Assembly: GCF_000020565.1 (NCBI RefSeq)
Contig: NC_010830.1
Coordinates: 1,820,365 to 1,884,364 of the forward strand
Origin: Candidatus Amoebophilus asiaticus 5a2
Lineage (GTDB): Bacteria > Bacteroidota > Bacteroidia > Cytophagales > Amoebophilaceae
Reading direction: 5' to 3'
Length of the DNA stretch: 64,000 bases
Shown: in pieces, positions 7,985 to 17,912 of the stretch
Position numbering within the stretch: position 1 is the stretch's first letter
Layout: every line of letters begins with the position of its first letter
Translations under genes and position numbers: made by a program
Notes under the pieces: model-generated
Told to the model about the DNA's origin: nothing
Database searches by the model: none
What the model saw: only the letters and a program-made list of their open reading frames with translations

Positions 7985-10501
7985 ATGGCAACTGTACAGA
8001 ATACCTATAAAGGAAAGAACGACACACCCAGCAAAAAGAAAAGAAGATTTACATTACCTAGCTTTTCTATAGACCATCGTCTAAGAGTGGCAATAGGTAT
8101 TCTAATCCAAGGAATAGCGTGCTTTTTATGTATTGCCTTTATTTCACATTTTGTACATGGGAGATTTGACCAGGGAGTCTTAGAATCAGTTCAAGAACTA
8201 GGCATAAAAAACGCTGGAAAACTTATGCATAACTGGCTAGGTATTGTGGGAGCTATGGCTTCCTACTATTTTATGTTTAGATGGCTAGGCATAACCGCCT
8301 TTCTCATCATTCCTCCACTTTATCTACTAGGTGCTAAGTTTACTCAAAGCAGATTTTGGAAGACTTGGAGTCTTTATCGGGCAACTGCTTTTTCTGTGTT
8401 TGGCATACTTTGGGTAAATGTAGCATTGGGCTACATAGCTTTATTATTCCCAACCAAAGAACTGTTTGATAATTTATTGGGTGGTGTAGCCTTTGAATTA
8501 GGTATACTATTTGATAGTCTGCTGGGCTGGGGTACCCTTATCTTTTTATGTACAGTTTTATTAATATTTATCATTTACTATTTTAATATTACTTCATTTA
8601 GAAATTTATTTCCTTTTATTAAGACAAGTTCTTCCAAGATCGAACCTATACAAAAGACATCACCGCTTTCTACTTCTACACAAACCAGTAATCCTACAAA
8701 TGCATCATTTAGTAGATTTCTAGAGCCAGAAGAAGAGTTAAAAGAAACGGATGATGAATATAAAGAATCAGAAGAGGAGGAAATAGAAAATTCCAAACAT
8801 GCTTATTTAAACGAGAAAATATATGCTAATACTTCTGCCGAAGTACCTTTGTCTATCGTAGATACTACTGTATCAGAAGAAGATGCACCATCAAAGTTTA
8901 TAGAAGAAAATAATAGCACTATTACTACAAATCACAGTGCTCTATTGCATGAAAACAAAAAAGACCTTAGTACAGAAAATACATTAGAAGATTATGATCC
9001 AAAGCTAGAGCTTTCTGCATACCACTACCCTACTGTTGACTTATTAGAGGTCAGAGAAGCTCTTAAAAAAGAAGTTAGCCAAGAAGAGCTTGAGCAAAAC
9101 AAAGATAAAATTGTAAAAACGCTAACCGATTTTAAAATTGGGATTTCTAGTATAAAAGCCACTATTGGGCCAACTGTTACCTTATATGAAATTGTACCAG
9201 AAGCAGGCGTTAAAATCTCTAAAATTAAAAATTTAGAAGATGATATAGCACTTAGCTTAGCTGCATTAGGCATCCGTATTATTGCTCCTATCCCTGGCAA
9301 AGGGACTATTGGTATTGAAGTACCTAACAAAAATCGAGAAATGGTACCTTTTAGAGATATGTTGCTGAGCGATAAATTTTTAAAAAGTAACATGGAATTG
9401 CCTATTGTATTAGGCAAAAGTATTTCCAATGAGGCAGTAATAGTAGATTTAGCACGTATGCCTCATGTGCTTATTGCAGGTGCTACTGGGCAAGGAAAAT
9501 CTGTTGGTTTAAATGTATTGCTTGCATCATTGATTTATAAAAAGCATCCTTCACAACTCAAACTAGTGTTGGTGGACCCAAAAAAAGTAGAACTATCGCT
9601 TTTTAGCCACTTAGAACGTCACTTTTTAGCCAAGCTTCCACAAAGCGAGGAACCTATTATTACTGAAACAAAGAAAGTAGTCCATACCCTTAACTCGCTA
9701 TGTTTAGAAATGGATCTTCGCTACGAATTACTGAAGCAAGCAGGCACTAGAAATATTAAAGAATATAACGACAAATTTGTCAAACGTAGGCTTAACCCAG
9801 AAAAAGGACATCGCTTTTTACCTTATATTGTATTAGTTATTGATGAATTTGCTGATATGATGATGACAGCAGGTAAAGAAGTAGAAATGCCTATTGCTAG
9901 GTTAGCCCAGCTAGCTAGGGCCATTGGTATACATTTGGTGTTAGCTACCCAACGGCCATCCGTAAATGTTATTACTGGTATCATTAAAGCCAACTTTCCT
10001 GTACGTATATCGTTCAGGGTTACTTCTAAAGTAGATTCTAGAACTATATTAGACACAGGTGGTGCAGAGCAATTGGTAGGACAAGGAGATATGCTACTTG
10101 CCATGAATTCATCTATCATTCGGTTGCAATGTCCTTTCTTAGATACACATGAGATAGAACATATTTGTGATTATATAGGTGCTCAGCGCGGTTATGAGTC
10201 AGCTTATATGCTACCTGCTTATGAGGAAGATGAGGACGATAGCAGAGCAGAGCTAGACTTAGGAGACATTGATCCACTTTTTGAAGAAGCAGCTAGACTA
10301 ATTGTAGCACACCAACAAGGAAGCACCTCACTGATACAAAGAAAATTAAAACTCGGCTATAATCGAGCAGGCAGACTAATAGATCAGTTGGAAGCAGCTG
10401 GTATTGTAGGACCCTTTGAAGGAAGTAAGGCAAGAGAAGTATTAATAACGGATGAACGCAGTTTAGAAATGATTCTTCGTAGTCAGCAAGAGAATGTATA
10501 A
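7985..10501 (+). CDS. ftsK: DNA translocase FtsK
   Basis: A membrane-anchored hexameric DNA pump that clears and aligns chromosome termini at the division septum. The 838 residues comprise a basic N-terminal tail, four or five membrane segments (about 30-205), a long acidic linker (about 225-330, rich in E/D/S), the RecA-like motor and a C-terminal winged-helix gamma domain. The Walker A is AGATGQGKSVG (about 498), the Walker B is VLVIDEFADMMM (about 616), and LATQRPSVNVITG is the usual downstream motif. The gamma domain reads LIQRKLKLGYNRAGRLIDQLE. It is followed closely by a lolA-like gene, an order common in Bacteroidota. Confidence 0.96.
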   Translation: MATVQNTYKGKNDTPSKKKRRFTLPSFSIDHRLRVAIGILIQGIACFLCIAFISHFVHGRFDQGVLESVQELGIKNAGKLMHNWLGIVGAMASYYFMFRWLGITAFLIIPPLYLLGAKFTQSRFWKTWSLYRATAFSVFGILWVNVALGYIALLFPTKELFDNLLGGVAFELGILFDSLLGWGTLIFLCTVLLIFIIYYFNITSFRNLFPFIKTSSSKIEPIQKTSPLSTSTQTSNPTNASFSRFLEPEEELKETDDEYKESEEEEIENSKHAYLNEKIYANTSAEVPLSIVDTTVSEEDAPSKFIEENNSTITTNHSALLHENKKDLSTENTLEDYDPKLELSAYHYPTVDLLEVREALKKEVSQEELEQNKDKIVKTLTDFKIGISSIKATIGPTVTLYEIVPEAGVKISKIKNLEDDIALSLAALGIRIIAPIPGKGTIGIEVPNKNREMVPFRDMLLSDKFLKSNMELPIVLGKSISNEAVIVDLARMPHVLIAGATGQGKSVGLNVLLASLIYKKHPSQLKLVLVDPKKVELSLFSHLERHFLAKLPQSEEPIITETKKVVHTLNSLCLEMDLRYELLKQAGTRNIKEYNDKFVKRRLNPEKGHRFLPYIVLVIDEFADMMMTAGKEVEMPIARLAQLARAIGIHLVLATQRPSVNVITGIIKANFPVRISFRVTSKVDSRTILDTGGAEQLVGQGDMLLAMNSSIIRLQCPFLDTHEIEHICDYIGAQRGYESAYMLPAYEEDEDDSRAELDLGDIDPLFEEAARLIVAHQQGSTSLIQRKLKLGYNRAGRLIDQLEAAGIVGPFEGSKAREVLITDERSLEMILRSQQENV

Positions 10502-10546
10502 AATAACTATCAAGCAACAATTACTAACTATATAAAAGCTAGAAAC

Positions 10547-11191
10547 ATGTATAAGAAATTAAGTTGCCTGGTTTTTATATTATGTTGCTATTCATCTCCT
10601 AGCCTGGCAAAAATCAAACCACATAGCCAAGCAAGAAAAGTATTAGCGAACATTAAAACGCCCAACAGCTTTCAAGCAGATTTTATTTATACTAGACAAG
10701 AAAAAGATGCTGAAGAGCCACAACAAATAAAAGGGAAGGTATGGGCAAAAGGCAATAGATACAAAATTGTATTAGACGAGCAAGTTGTAATTAGTAATGG
10801 AGAAATTGTATGGAATTATTTACCAGAACTTCATGAAGTACATATTAATAATTTTGAAGATGAAGAAGCAGCACTATTTTCTCCGATACAACTTATGCAT
10901 ATACACCAGCAAGGATTTATACCTATTGCTTTGAAGTCCATTACCATTGATAAAATAGAGTATGATATATTGGAATTAATAGCTAGTGACCAAGATAATT
11001 TTATTAAACACCTTAGCTTAACTATTGGAAGAAAAAGTCATCAAATAAAGCACATTAAAGCTTTTGATAACAATGAGATAACACATAGCTTTATGATCAT
11101 GAATGCAGTGTTAGATGTGGATTTAGAAGACAGCTATTTTGAATTTGATACAACAGAATATACAGATTTGGAGATAGTTGATTTACGATAA
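10547..11191 (+). CDS. LolA-like outer-membrane lipoprotein carrier
   Basis: A periplasmic protein of the LolA family, which shuttles lipoproteins from the inner to the outer membrane. It has a signal peptide (residues 1-21, ending SLA) and the LolA fold pattern: FQADFIYTRQ, KGKVWAKGNRYKIVLDEQVV and NGEIVWNYLPELHEVHI. The 214 residues are the family size. It starts 45 bp after ftsK and is probably in the same transcript. Given the many large lipoproteins in this window, it is a plausible sorting factor for them, although that link is inference. Confidence 0.87.
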   Translation: MYKKLSCLVFILCCYSSPSLAKIKPHSQARKVLANIKTPNSFQADFIYTRQEKDAEEPQQIKGKVWAKGNRYKIVLDEQVVISNGEIVWNYLPELHEVHINNFEDEEAALFSPIQLMHIHQQGFIPIALKSITIDKIEYDILELIASDQDNFIKHLSLTIGRKSHQIKHIKAFDNNEITHSFMIMNAVLDVDLEDSYFEFDTTEYTDLEIVDLR

Positions 11192-11221
11192 AGCTCTTAA
11201 TTTATATTAAATTATCCTGTT

Positions 11222-11935
11222 ATGAACAATACATTTGATACACGGAACTATGGTTTATTAAAAATCATGTTACTTAGCTTATCTTTTATTATATCCAGTG
11301 CTATCCTAGGATCTTATCTCCTTAAATCGCGCCAAAGTCAAAGAAGTGTAACAGTAAGGGGACTAGCTGAACGAGATGTGGCCGCCAATTTAGGGATATG
11401 GCCTGTCTGTTTCCGTGTAGCAGACGATGATTTAGTTATTTTAAAACAAAAAATTGAAAAGCAACGTAATGTAATCACAGAATTTTTATCCAAGCTAGGA
11501 TTTAAGTCAACAGAAATTACTTATGGCGTACCTGAAATTGACGATAAAGAAGCTAGTAATTATAGAGCAGATAGAAAGCTTAGATATGCAGCCCAACTAA
11601 CCATTACAGTTCGCTCCGATAATGTCGCTGGTTTAGAACAGGCATTACAAAAATCTGAAGAATTAGTTGCAAGAGGTATTGTCCTTGACGCTGATAGATG
11701 GGAACATCGCTACAAATTTATTTTCACTGAACTAAACGAGCTTAAACCAGCTATGATCCAACAAGCTACGCTAGAAGCACGTAAGGCCGCTGAGCAATTT
11801 GCTAAAGATTCAGGCAGTAAAGTAGGCAATATATGCCATGCAACACAAGGGTTATTCTCTATAGAAGATACGCATATACCTACAAAAAAGCATATACGTG
11901 TGGTAACTACTGTACAATACACACTTATAGACTAG
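11222..11935 (+). CDS. SIMPL-domain (DUF541) periplasmic protein
   Basis: 237 residues with an N-terminal membrane anchor or signal segment (about 14-30) and a SIMPL/DUF541 domain, which begins with SVTVRGLAERDV and contains YRADRKLRYAAQLTI and a later alpha/beta repeat. The family is broadly distributed in envelopes; its biochemical role is poorly defined, with BP26-like members forming oligomeric channels or shells. It sits 30 bp after the LolA-like gene, so an envelope-related transcript ftsK-lolA-SIMPL is likely. No specific function is assigned. Confidence 0.82.
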   Translation: MNNTFDTRNYGLLKIMLLSLSFIISSAILGSYLLKSRQSQRSVTVRGLAERDVAANLGIWPVCFRVADDDLVILKQKIEKQRNVITEFLSKLGFKSTEITYGVPEIDDKEASNYRADRKLRYAAQLTITVRSDNVAGLEQALQKSEELVARGIVLDADRWEHRYKFIFTELNELKPAMIQQATLEARKAAEQFAKDSGSKVGNICHATQGLFSIEDTHIPTKKHIRVVTTVQYTLID

Positions 11936-12215
11936 TAATCCGCATAAACAACAATTACCTCACCCATATTATTATCTAAGCAAAAGATATATATTAGCTG
12001 GCTTGGCATAGCCTTAACAATAATTATTATAGTAGCTTGTATATCTCTGCCGGTTAATAAAATAAGGGTAATGGCTATATAAAAGACAAAGACAAGAATA
12101 TATAACGTTTGCTCCTATATTTCCTTTCTCATAACATATAGAACTTTCAGCTTATCCATATAAATTTGTACCATTCAAATAATAGCAACTCTATACTATT
12201 TAATATAAACTAAGC

Positions 12216-13424
12216 ATGACCGAATTTCTTTCTGACCGTATAAACCTACTACCGCAATCAGCTACCTTGGCCATGAATAAGCAATCTCAATTATTAAAAG
12301 CACAAGGTTATGATGTATGTGACTTAAGCATAGGAGAACCTAATTTCCCAACACCTCTATACATACAGCAAGCTGCCAAAGAAGCTATTGATAGCGGGTC
12401 TTACTTTACTTACTCACCTGTAGCTGGCTACCTAGATTTAAGAGCTGCCATTACAAAAAAACTAGCTAAGGAAAATAACATTATCTGTACGCCAGAACAA
12501 ATTGTTGTTTCCACAGGAGCCAAACAATCTTTATCCAACCTATTTCTATGTTTATTAAACCCTGGCGATGAAGTAATTGTATATACACCTTATTGGGTAA
12601 GTTATGCTTCTATTGTACAACTAGCAGGTGGCAAGCCTATATTCTTAAAAGGAAGTAAGGAAAACAATTATGAGCCTACTAGCGAACAATTAGAACAAGC
12701 CATAACAAATAAAACAAAAGCCATTATTTTCTCTTCTCCGAGCAACCCAACAGGTTCTGTGTTATCGAAATCTTCTTTAATGGCTATAGCAGAAGTATTG
12801 GAAAGACATAAGCATGTGTTAGTAGTTGCTGACGAAATTTATGAGCATATCAATTTTACAGATGATTTTACAAGCATAGGCTCTATAGCTAGTATACAAG
12901 ACCGAGTAGTTACTATTAATGGCTTTTCTAAAAGTTATGCTATGACTGGTTGGCGAGTAGGTTATTTGGCTGCTCCCCTATGGATTGCTAAAGCTTGCGA
13001 AAAAATACAAGGCCAGCTTACTTCTGGTACCTGCTCTATTTCTCAGCGAGCAGCCTTAGCTGCTTTTGATGTAGACATGCAAGTTATAGCAGAGATGCGA
13101 GCTATTTATAAACGAAGAAGAGATCTGGCTATAAAGGGTATAAGCAACCTACCAGGAGTTACATGCAATATACCACTTGGTGCTTTTTATCTTTTTCCAG
13201 ATATCAGCTATTATTTTGGTTATACAGATGGAGAGCAAGCTATTAGAACTGCAGAGGACTTTTGTATGTATATTCTAAAAGAAGCCAAAGTTACTTTAGT
13301 AGATGGTGCTGCTTTTGGAGAGCCTAACTGTATTAGACTGTCTTATGCTACTTCTGATGAAGTGATACAAGAAGCTATGGAGCGTATGCAAAAGGCTTTG
13401 CAAAAGCTCTCTCCTAGTCGGTAA
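12216..13424 (+). CDS. aspC: Class I/II pyridoxal-phosphate aminotransferase, probable aspartate aminotransferase
   Basis: Transfers amino groups between amino acids and 2-oxo acids, most likely aspartate and 2-oxoglutarate. The 402 residues have the fold type I motifs: YSPVAGYLDLRAAI near the N-terminus, FSSPSNPTG, VVADEIYEHI with the cofactor-binding Asp, and SKSYAMTGWRVGY, where the Lys near residue 238 binds pyridoxal phosphate. A C-terminal IRLSYATS carries the substrate-carboxylate Arg. Subgroup and length fit the AspC/PatA Bacillus-Thermus type (Ib); substrate specificity cannot be read from sequence alone. Confidence 0.9.
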   Translation: MTEFLSDRINLLPQSATLAMNKQSQLLKAQGYDVCDLSIGEPNFPTPLYIQQAAKEAIDSGSYFTYSPVAGYLDLRAAITKKLAKENNIICTPEQIVVSTGAKQSLSNLFLCLLNPGDEVIVYTPYWVSYASIVQLAGGKPIFLKGSKENNYEPTSEQLEQAITNKTKAIIFSSPSNPTGSVLSKSSLMAIAEVLERHKHVLVVADEIYEHINFTDDFTSIGSIASIQDRVVTINGFSKSYAMTGWRVGYLAAPLWIAKACEKIQGQLTSGTCSISQRAALAAFDVDMQVIAEMRAIYKRRRDLAIKGISNLPGVTCNIPLGAFYLFPDISYYFGYTDGEQAIRTAEDFCMYILKEAKVTLVDGAAFGEPNCIRLSYATSDEVIQEAMERMQKALQKLSPSR

Positions 13425-13826
13425 AGTGTACGCTATCCCAATTTTATAATATGGCGTGGCAATCGACTAATAGTATACATTAGGCTTATTATTTCTGGGC
13501 TGCCACATTATCGCTCATAAGATGACACCTTTATTATGGCGAAAATATAAATTAAGCGTAGCCATAAAGCAGGTGACATACTGATTATAATAGACTTGGT
13601 GAACTAGCGAAGAAGCACAGCATATAGGCTATAATCACATGGCCATAAGCTCTTTAATATGCAAATAAGAGAGTTACTACGAAACTAAAAATAATTGTGT
13701 GATTTGATATTATTTCTCTAAATACAATAGGCTTTCACAGGGGTTCGAAGGAAAAATTACTGTATCTGTTAAAATTCTTTTTTTCAGTTTTATTTTAAGG
13801 TTTACAAATACTAGACCAGCAAGCGT
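13425..13826. other. Intergenic stretch, no gene seen
   Basis: About 400 bases lie between the convergent aminotransferase and lipoprotein genes. Short open pieces occur on both strands but none is recognisable. No strong hairpin terminator was found. Confidence 0.45.
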
Positions 13827-14267
13827 TTATTGCTTAACTTTTGTAAGCTTTTGTTGACGGCGTATATTTTCAAGCAGCTTTATCCATATTGTTAGACTTT
13901 CTATAGCCTGTTTTACATTATTTGCTTTGAAACCAGCCTCGTCCCTTACTCGCCGTAAAAGGCGTTCTATTTTTTTCTGTGCCTTTATACTACCTGCCTC
14001 TGCATCATACTGTGCTTCTCTTAAATCCTTTAGTATTTCCTTGGCGAGATACAATTGTTGGTTGGCTGCTGATGGATAACCCTTTGCCTCAGGTATTACT
14101 TTCTCTTTTAAGATATACCACTTAGACCGCCTAGTGATTTGTTGGAGCTCCTGCATTAAATTTTTCTCTTCTTCTTTAAGCTTGTTGAATTGTTGAGTCC
14201 GATTACAACTTACTACTAGCATCACTAGCAATAGCAAAGCCATCATTTCTTTTAGGCACCTTGACAT
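13827..14267 (-). CDS. Small predicted lipoprotein, unknown function
   Basis: 146 residues with an N-terminal hydrophobic segment and a lipobox, LVVSC, at about residue 21, so it is probably anchored to a membrane by an acylated cysteine. The rest is highly charged and predicted helical (KEEEKNLMQELQQITRR; KKIERLLRRVRDEAG), a short coiled-coil-like protein. It is not a recognised family. It is transcribed divergently from the larger coiled-coil surface protein at 14571 and may be lineage-specific. Confidence 0.7.
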   Translation of the reverse strand: MSRCLKEMMALLLLVMLVVSCNRTQQFNKLKEEEKNLMQELQQITRRSKWYILKEKVIPEAKGYPSAANQQLYLAKEILKDLREAQYDAEAGSIKAQKKIERLLRRVRDEAGFKANNVKQAIESLTIWIKLLENIRRQQKLTKVKQ

Positions 14268-14570
14268 GGTAATAGAGGAGTTAATTAAATGATATGTTCT
14301 TTTAATAGAAGTTAGCTATATCTCCATTATTTTACAAACTCATCCTGTGTATTTATCTCACTTTCTATTAACAATTTATTTACGCAATATCCTAATGCTG
14401 AATTGTGGTGTAGTAGGTTAGCAAAATAACACTATACCCAATACGATAACACTAAGCTTAACAATAACTATTTAGTTCATTTTCCTTGTCTTATTCAAGA
14501 GTAAATCTTAGATTATAAAGAACAAGTTTATGTTATTAACCCATAATTCTGAACACATTATTATTTTACT

Positions 14571-16367
14571 ATGTACACTACAAAGCGCTCACAAAAATAT
14601 AGCCATCAATACCTATTGTATTTACTAGGTAAATTTATAGCACTCACCCTTATACTTAATGCATCAAGATGTGAATGTAAATCAGGTACTCCCGATAGTA
14701 TAGCCAGCCTAAAAATAGCAGCAGAAAGTAAACTTCTAGTAGGGAACGACCAACGTCAAATAAACATAACTTTTTCCATAGGGGATTCTGAAAACCCTGT
14801 AGAACTAAAAGATTTTAAATTAAAAGCCAGTATTGTTGAGCAAAACACTTTTTCAGGCACAACAACTGGAACTACAGTAACTTATACAAATGGTGCAAAT
14901 GAAGTTAAAACTTTTTCTGCCTCAGAGCCTCTAAAAGAAACTCTAACTGAACTTGATAATGTAGTAAAAGAGCTGGACCCAGCACACCTAAAACATTCTT
15001 TCAAAGATTTCAATTTAGTACCAGATAAAGATGCTATTGAGGTAAAGTTAAAATTTGAACTTTTAAATGAAGCTGAAGAAGTTATTGACCATGTGGAAGT
15101 TAGATGGATAAAAAGTGAATTTTCTATCAACTTTCCTTACGGTTTTGCGGGACCAGAAAATGAAACTTACTTCAGTTTAAAGCCATTAAAAGAAGATATT
15201 AGAGATCTTACCAAATATAGAGTAGAGCTTAAAAGCGAGGAACCTGACGTTAGTTTTGTATTCCGTGAGTCTAAAGAACAAACAGCTACTACATTAAAAA
15301 AATTACTAAAGCGTTCTCCAACTAAAAAACTAATACAAGGGAAAGCAACTAACCAGATTATAATAGTAGCAAAGCCGACCCAAGGGAAGCTTACAGACAA
15401 GTTGACTGTTTCAGTATATCCGAGTGACGCTGCATCGAATAGCACACCCATAGCACAGGAAGAAATAGAGTGGCATGGATACATTAAAACTTTCGATACA
15501 GAAAAAGAACAGCAGGATGTTGAAAAAGCTGAAAAATCAGAGCAACAATCCGAGAAGGGTTTAACAGAGATCAACCAAGCGAGTGCAAATCTTGAGGCCC
15601 AAAATAAGATGATAAAGCAAGAGTATACACAAATCAAAAATAAATTTAGCCATGAGAAATCTGATAAGCTTGCAGACCTTAAGTTAAAAAAGAAAGAAAT
15701 TAGCAAGGAGGAGTATAAAGACCAGAAACAAGCTATTGATAAAGATTTTAAGGAAAAGGTAAGAGCAGCAAAAGAGGAACATGATAAGAAGGAGAAGGAA
15801 ATACAGAAAAAAATGAAAGAGAATAAAAAGCAACAGAAAGATCAAACAGAAAAAGTAAAAGCAGAGAATCAAGAAGTGAAGAAGGAAAAAAAGGAATTAA
15901 AAGCTGCAGCAAGAGCTGCAAGAAAACGTGAAAAAGAAAAGTATGATTCTAACGAGGCTCCTAAGTTATTACTTATTGCCAGAAAAGGATTAATTACTGA
16001 TAAACCATTTATTCTTACCATTAAAAATATTGGCAGGCCTTTAGAAAACGAGGACTTAACAAATATCAAATTATGGTACGAAATAGCAGATAGCATGGGA
16101 AACACTTCTAAAGTCTTCCTTAAAGCACTAGCTGACAGTAAAGACAGTAAAGAATTAAAGCCCCAAGCCAAAATTAGCTTAACACAAGTCACTAACATAA
16201 AGAAACAAAAATTAAAACGTGGAGACTGGAAACATATAGGATTAGAAATAAATGGCATAGATTTGGTAAAAAATATGCAGATTACTCTACACTTAGAAGT
16301 TCCAAACTCTCAACAACCAGTGCCACCAGCTATAGTAGAATGGGAAGAATCTAAACTACCCAGCTAA
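14571..16367 (+). CDS. Coiled-coil envelope protein, paralogue of the gene at 60337-62322
   Basis: 598 residues. The N-terminus has a hydrophobic export segment ending near RCEC; the lipobox is weaker than in its paralogue. Residues about 45-305 form a beta-rich region with two similar halves, and share landmarks with the 60337-62322 protein: DSI.SL(or KL), DFKLK.SI.EQ.TF.G.TTG, VKL.FEL, RWIK/KWIK, K.DIRDL.K and VTW/IEWH. Residues about 310-465 are an almost continuous charged coiled coil rich in K, E and Q. A second beta-rich domain (about 470-595) begins LLIARKGLITDKPFILTI. The function is unknown; a periplasm-spanning or surface role is inference. A clear hairpin terminator follows. Confidence 0.75.
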   Translation: MYTTKRSQKYSHQYLLYLLGKFIALTLILNASRCECKSGTPDSIASLKIAAESKLLVGNDQRQINITFSIGDSENPVELKDFKLKASIVEQNTFSGTTTGTTVTYTNGANEVKTFSASEPLKETLTELDNVVKELDPAHLKHSFKDFNLVPDKDAIEVKLKFELLNEAEEVIDHVEVRWIKSEFSINFPYGFAGPENETYFSLKPLKEDIRDLTKYRVELKSEEPDVSFVFRESKEQTATTLKKLLKRSPTKKLIQGKATNQIIIVAKPTQGKLTDKLTVSVYPSDAASNSTPIAQEEIEWHGYIKTFDTEKEQQDVEKAEKSEQQSEKGLTEINQASANLEAQNKMIKQEYTQIKNKFSHEKSDKLADLKLKKKEISKEEYKDQKQAIDKDFKEKVRAAKEEHDKKEKEIQKKMKENKKQQKDQTEKVKAENQEVKKEKKELKAAARAARKREKEKYDSNEAPKLLLIARKGLITDKPFILTIKNIGRPLENEDLTNIKLWYEIADSMGNTSKVFLKALADSKDSKELKPQAKISLTQVTNIKKQKLKRGDWKHIGLEINGIDLVKNMQITLHLEVPNSQQPVPPAIVEWEESKLPS

Positions 16368-16403
16368 TAGCGTTACGAATCTTAAGATATATATATATCT
16401 TTC

Positions 16404-16446
16404 AATCCTACATATAGCCACTAGGTTATATGTAGGATTTTTATTT
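16404..16446 (+). terminator. Rho-independent terminator after the coiled-coil gene
   Basis: A perfect 13-bp stem, AATCCTACATATA (16404-16416) paired with its complement at 16427-16439, has a 10-nt loop and is followed by a T-rich tail. It begins 36 bp after the stop codon of the upstream gene. Confidence 0.88.
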
Positions 16447-16619
16447 AAAAAAAGATATATAATAATTATACCAATCAATAACCTACCATGCTTCTACAGA
16501 AGTCCCTAGTTATATTTTAAACTACCAATTATATAATAAAGCTGACTACTGATAAAAAATAAAGACAGGCATCTTGCAAATGGCCCTTATGGGATGGGAT
16601 ATACTATAAGATATAAGAG

Positions 16620-16694
16620 GGTGAGAGACGGGACTCGAACCCGCGACCTCTGGTGCCACAAACCAGCGCTCTAACCAACTGAGCTACAATCACC
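16620..16694 (-). tRNA. tRNA-His (anticodon GTG), with two acceptor-stem mismatches
   Basis: A cloverleaf is readable on the minus strand. The anticodon stem CTGGT/ACCAG carries the loop TTGTGGC (anticodon GTG). The D-stem is GCTC/GAGC, the T-stem is GCGGG/CCCGT with TTCGAGT as loop, and an encoded G-1 at 16694 faces C73 at 16620, as required for tRNA-His. CCA is not encoded. The inner acceptor stem is unusual: GTGATTG (1-7) against CTCTCAC (66-72) leaves T5/C68 and T6/T67 unpaired. The rest is canonical, so I call it a real tRNA with moderate reserve about its condition. Confidence 0.88.
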
Positions 16695-16819
16695 ATATAT
16701 TTTTGTCAAAGAAAATAAATTATTGGCTAGTTCTCAATACTTTTGCAATAGATTAATGCTTAAAAAGCTAAAAAATTTATAATCACCAATTTTATCTGTG
16801 GCAATAATAAGCAAAAAAT

Positions 16820-17878
16820 ATGAATTATAGCGATATAGAGACAATTTTAGGTAAAGAAGCAGTCGATTTGCTCACTTACCAAAGCAATACCATAGATAAA
16901 AAATATCTACACCTACCTAGTCCTCACTTTTTTGAACAAATATTCATACCATCTGGAAGAAGTACACAAGTACTTAAAAGCCTTAGTGCTATTGGAAACC
17001 ATGGCCGATTAGCTCATACAGGTTATCTTTCTATCTTACCGGTAGACCAAGGGATAGAGCATACAGCAGGGGCGTCTTTTGCACCCAACCCACTTTATTT
17101 TGATCCAGAAAATATTATGAAGTTAGCTATAGAAGGTGGGTGTAACGCAGTAGTTGTTACGCTAGGCACCCTATCTATTGTGGCTAGAAAATATGCTCAT
17201 AAGATACCTTGTATTGTAAAAATTAACCATAATGAATTACTAACCTACCCTACTAAATACGACCAAACTCTTTTTGGCTCTGTAGAAGAAGCTTGGGATT
17301 TAGGAGCAACAGCTGTAGGAGCTACCATTTATTTTGGTTCCGAGCAAGCGAGCCGGCAGATAAAAGAAGTTGCAGAAGCATTTGAACGAGCACATGAGTT
17401 AGGAATGGCTACTGTTCTTTGGTGTTATACAAGAAACAGTAACTTTAAAACTCAACAAGAAGATTACCACTGTGCAGCAGATATAACCGGGCAAGCCAAT
17501 CATTTAGGCGTAACCATACAAGCAGATATTATTAAGCAAAAATTACCCAATTCTAACCAAGGTTTTGCAGCCTTAAAGTTTGGAAAAACACATCCTAATA
17601 TGTACAGTAAACTTACTTCAGCACATCCTATTGATATGTGTCGCTACCAAGTAGCTAACTGTTATATGGGACGAATAGGCCTTATAAGTTCTGGAGGAGC
17701 TTCAGAAGGAGATGGGGACTTGACGGAAGCAGTCAAAACAGCTGTTATTAACAAACGAGCGGGTGGCATGGGGCTTATTAGTGGTAGAAAAGCGTTCCAA
17801 CGTCCTATGCAAGAAGGAATCGCCTTACTACATGCCATACAAGATGTATATTTAGAGTCTAAAATTGATATAGCATAA
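16820..17878 (+). CDS. fbaB: Class I fructose-bisphosphate aldolase (FbaB/DhnA type)
   Basis: Cleaves fructose 1,6-bisphosphate to the two triose phosphates through a Schiff-base lysine, without a metal. The 352 residues match the length of E. coli FbaB (350). [18 protein letters not shown] near residue 75 is the family's N-terminal signature. [27 protein letters not shown] and [14 protein letters not shown] (phosphate binding) follow in order. It lies 34 bp before accD and, with pyk, gives the organism parts of lower glycolysis. Confidence 0.93.
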   Translation: MNYSDIETILGKEAVDLLTYQSNTIDKKYLHLPSPHFFEQIFIPSGRSTQVLKSLSAIGNHGRLAHTGYLSILPVDQGIEHTAGASFAPNPLYFDPENIMKLAIEGGCNAVVVTLGTLSIVARKYAHKIPCIVKINHNELLTYPTKYDQTLFGSVEEAWDLGATAVGATIYFGSEQASRQIKEVAEAFERAHELGMATVLWCYTRNSNFKTQQEDYHCAADITGQANHLGVTIQADIIKQKLPNSNQGFAALKFGKTHPNMYSKLTSAHPIDMCRYQVANCYMGRIGLISSGGASEGDGDLTEAVKTAVINKRAGGMGLISGRKAFQRPMQEGIALLHAIQDVYLESKIDIA

Positions 17879-17912
17879 TTAATATAGAAGATTAAATTAA
17901 CTACACTTACTT

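Noticed and set aside
7887..8072. Small open frame before ftsK
   Set aside because: It overlaps the ftsK start in another frame and has no recognisable feature.
15167..15706. Minus-strand open frame of 179 codons
   Set aside because: A shadow of the coiled-coil gene at 14571; no motif and no start context.
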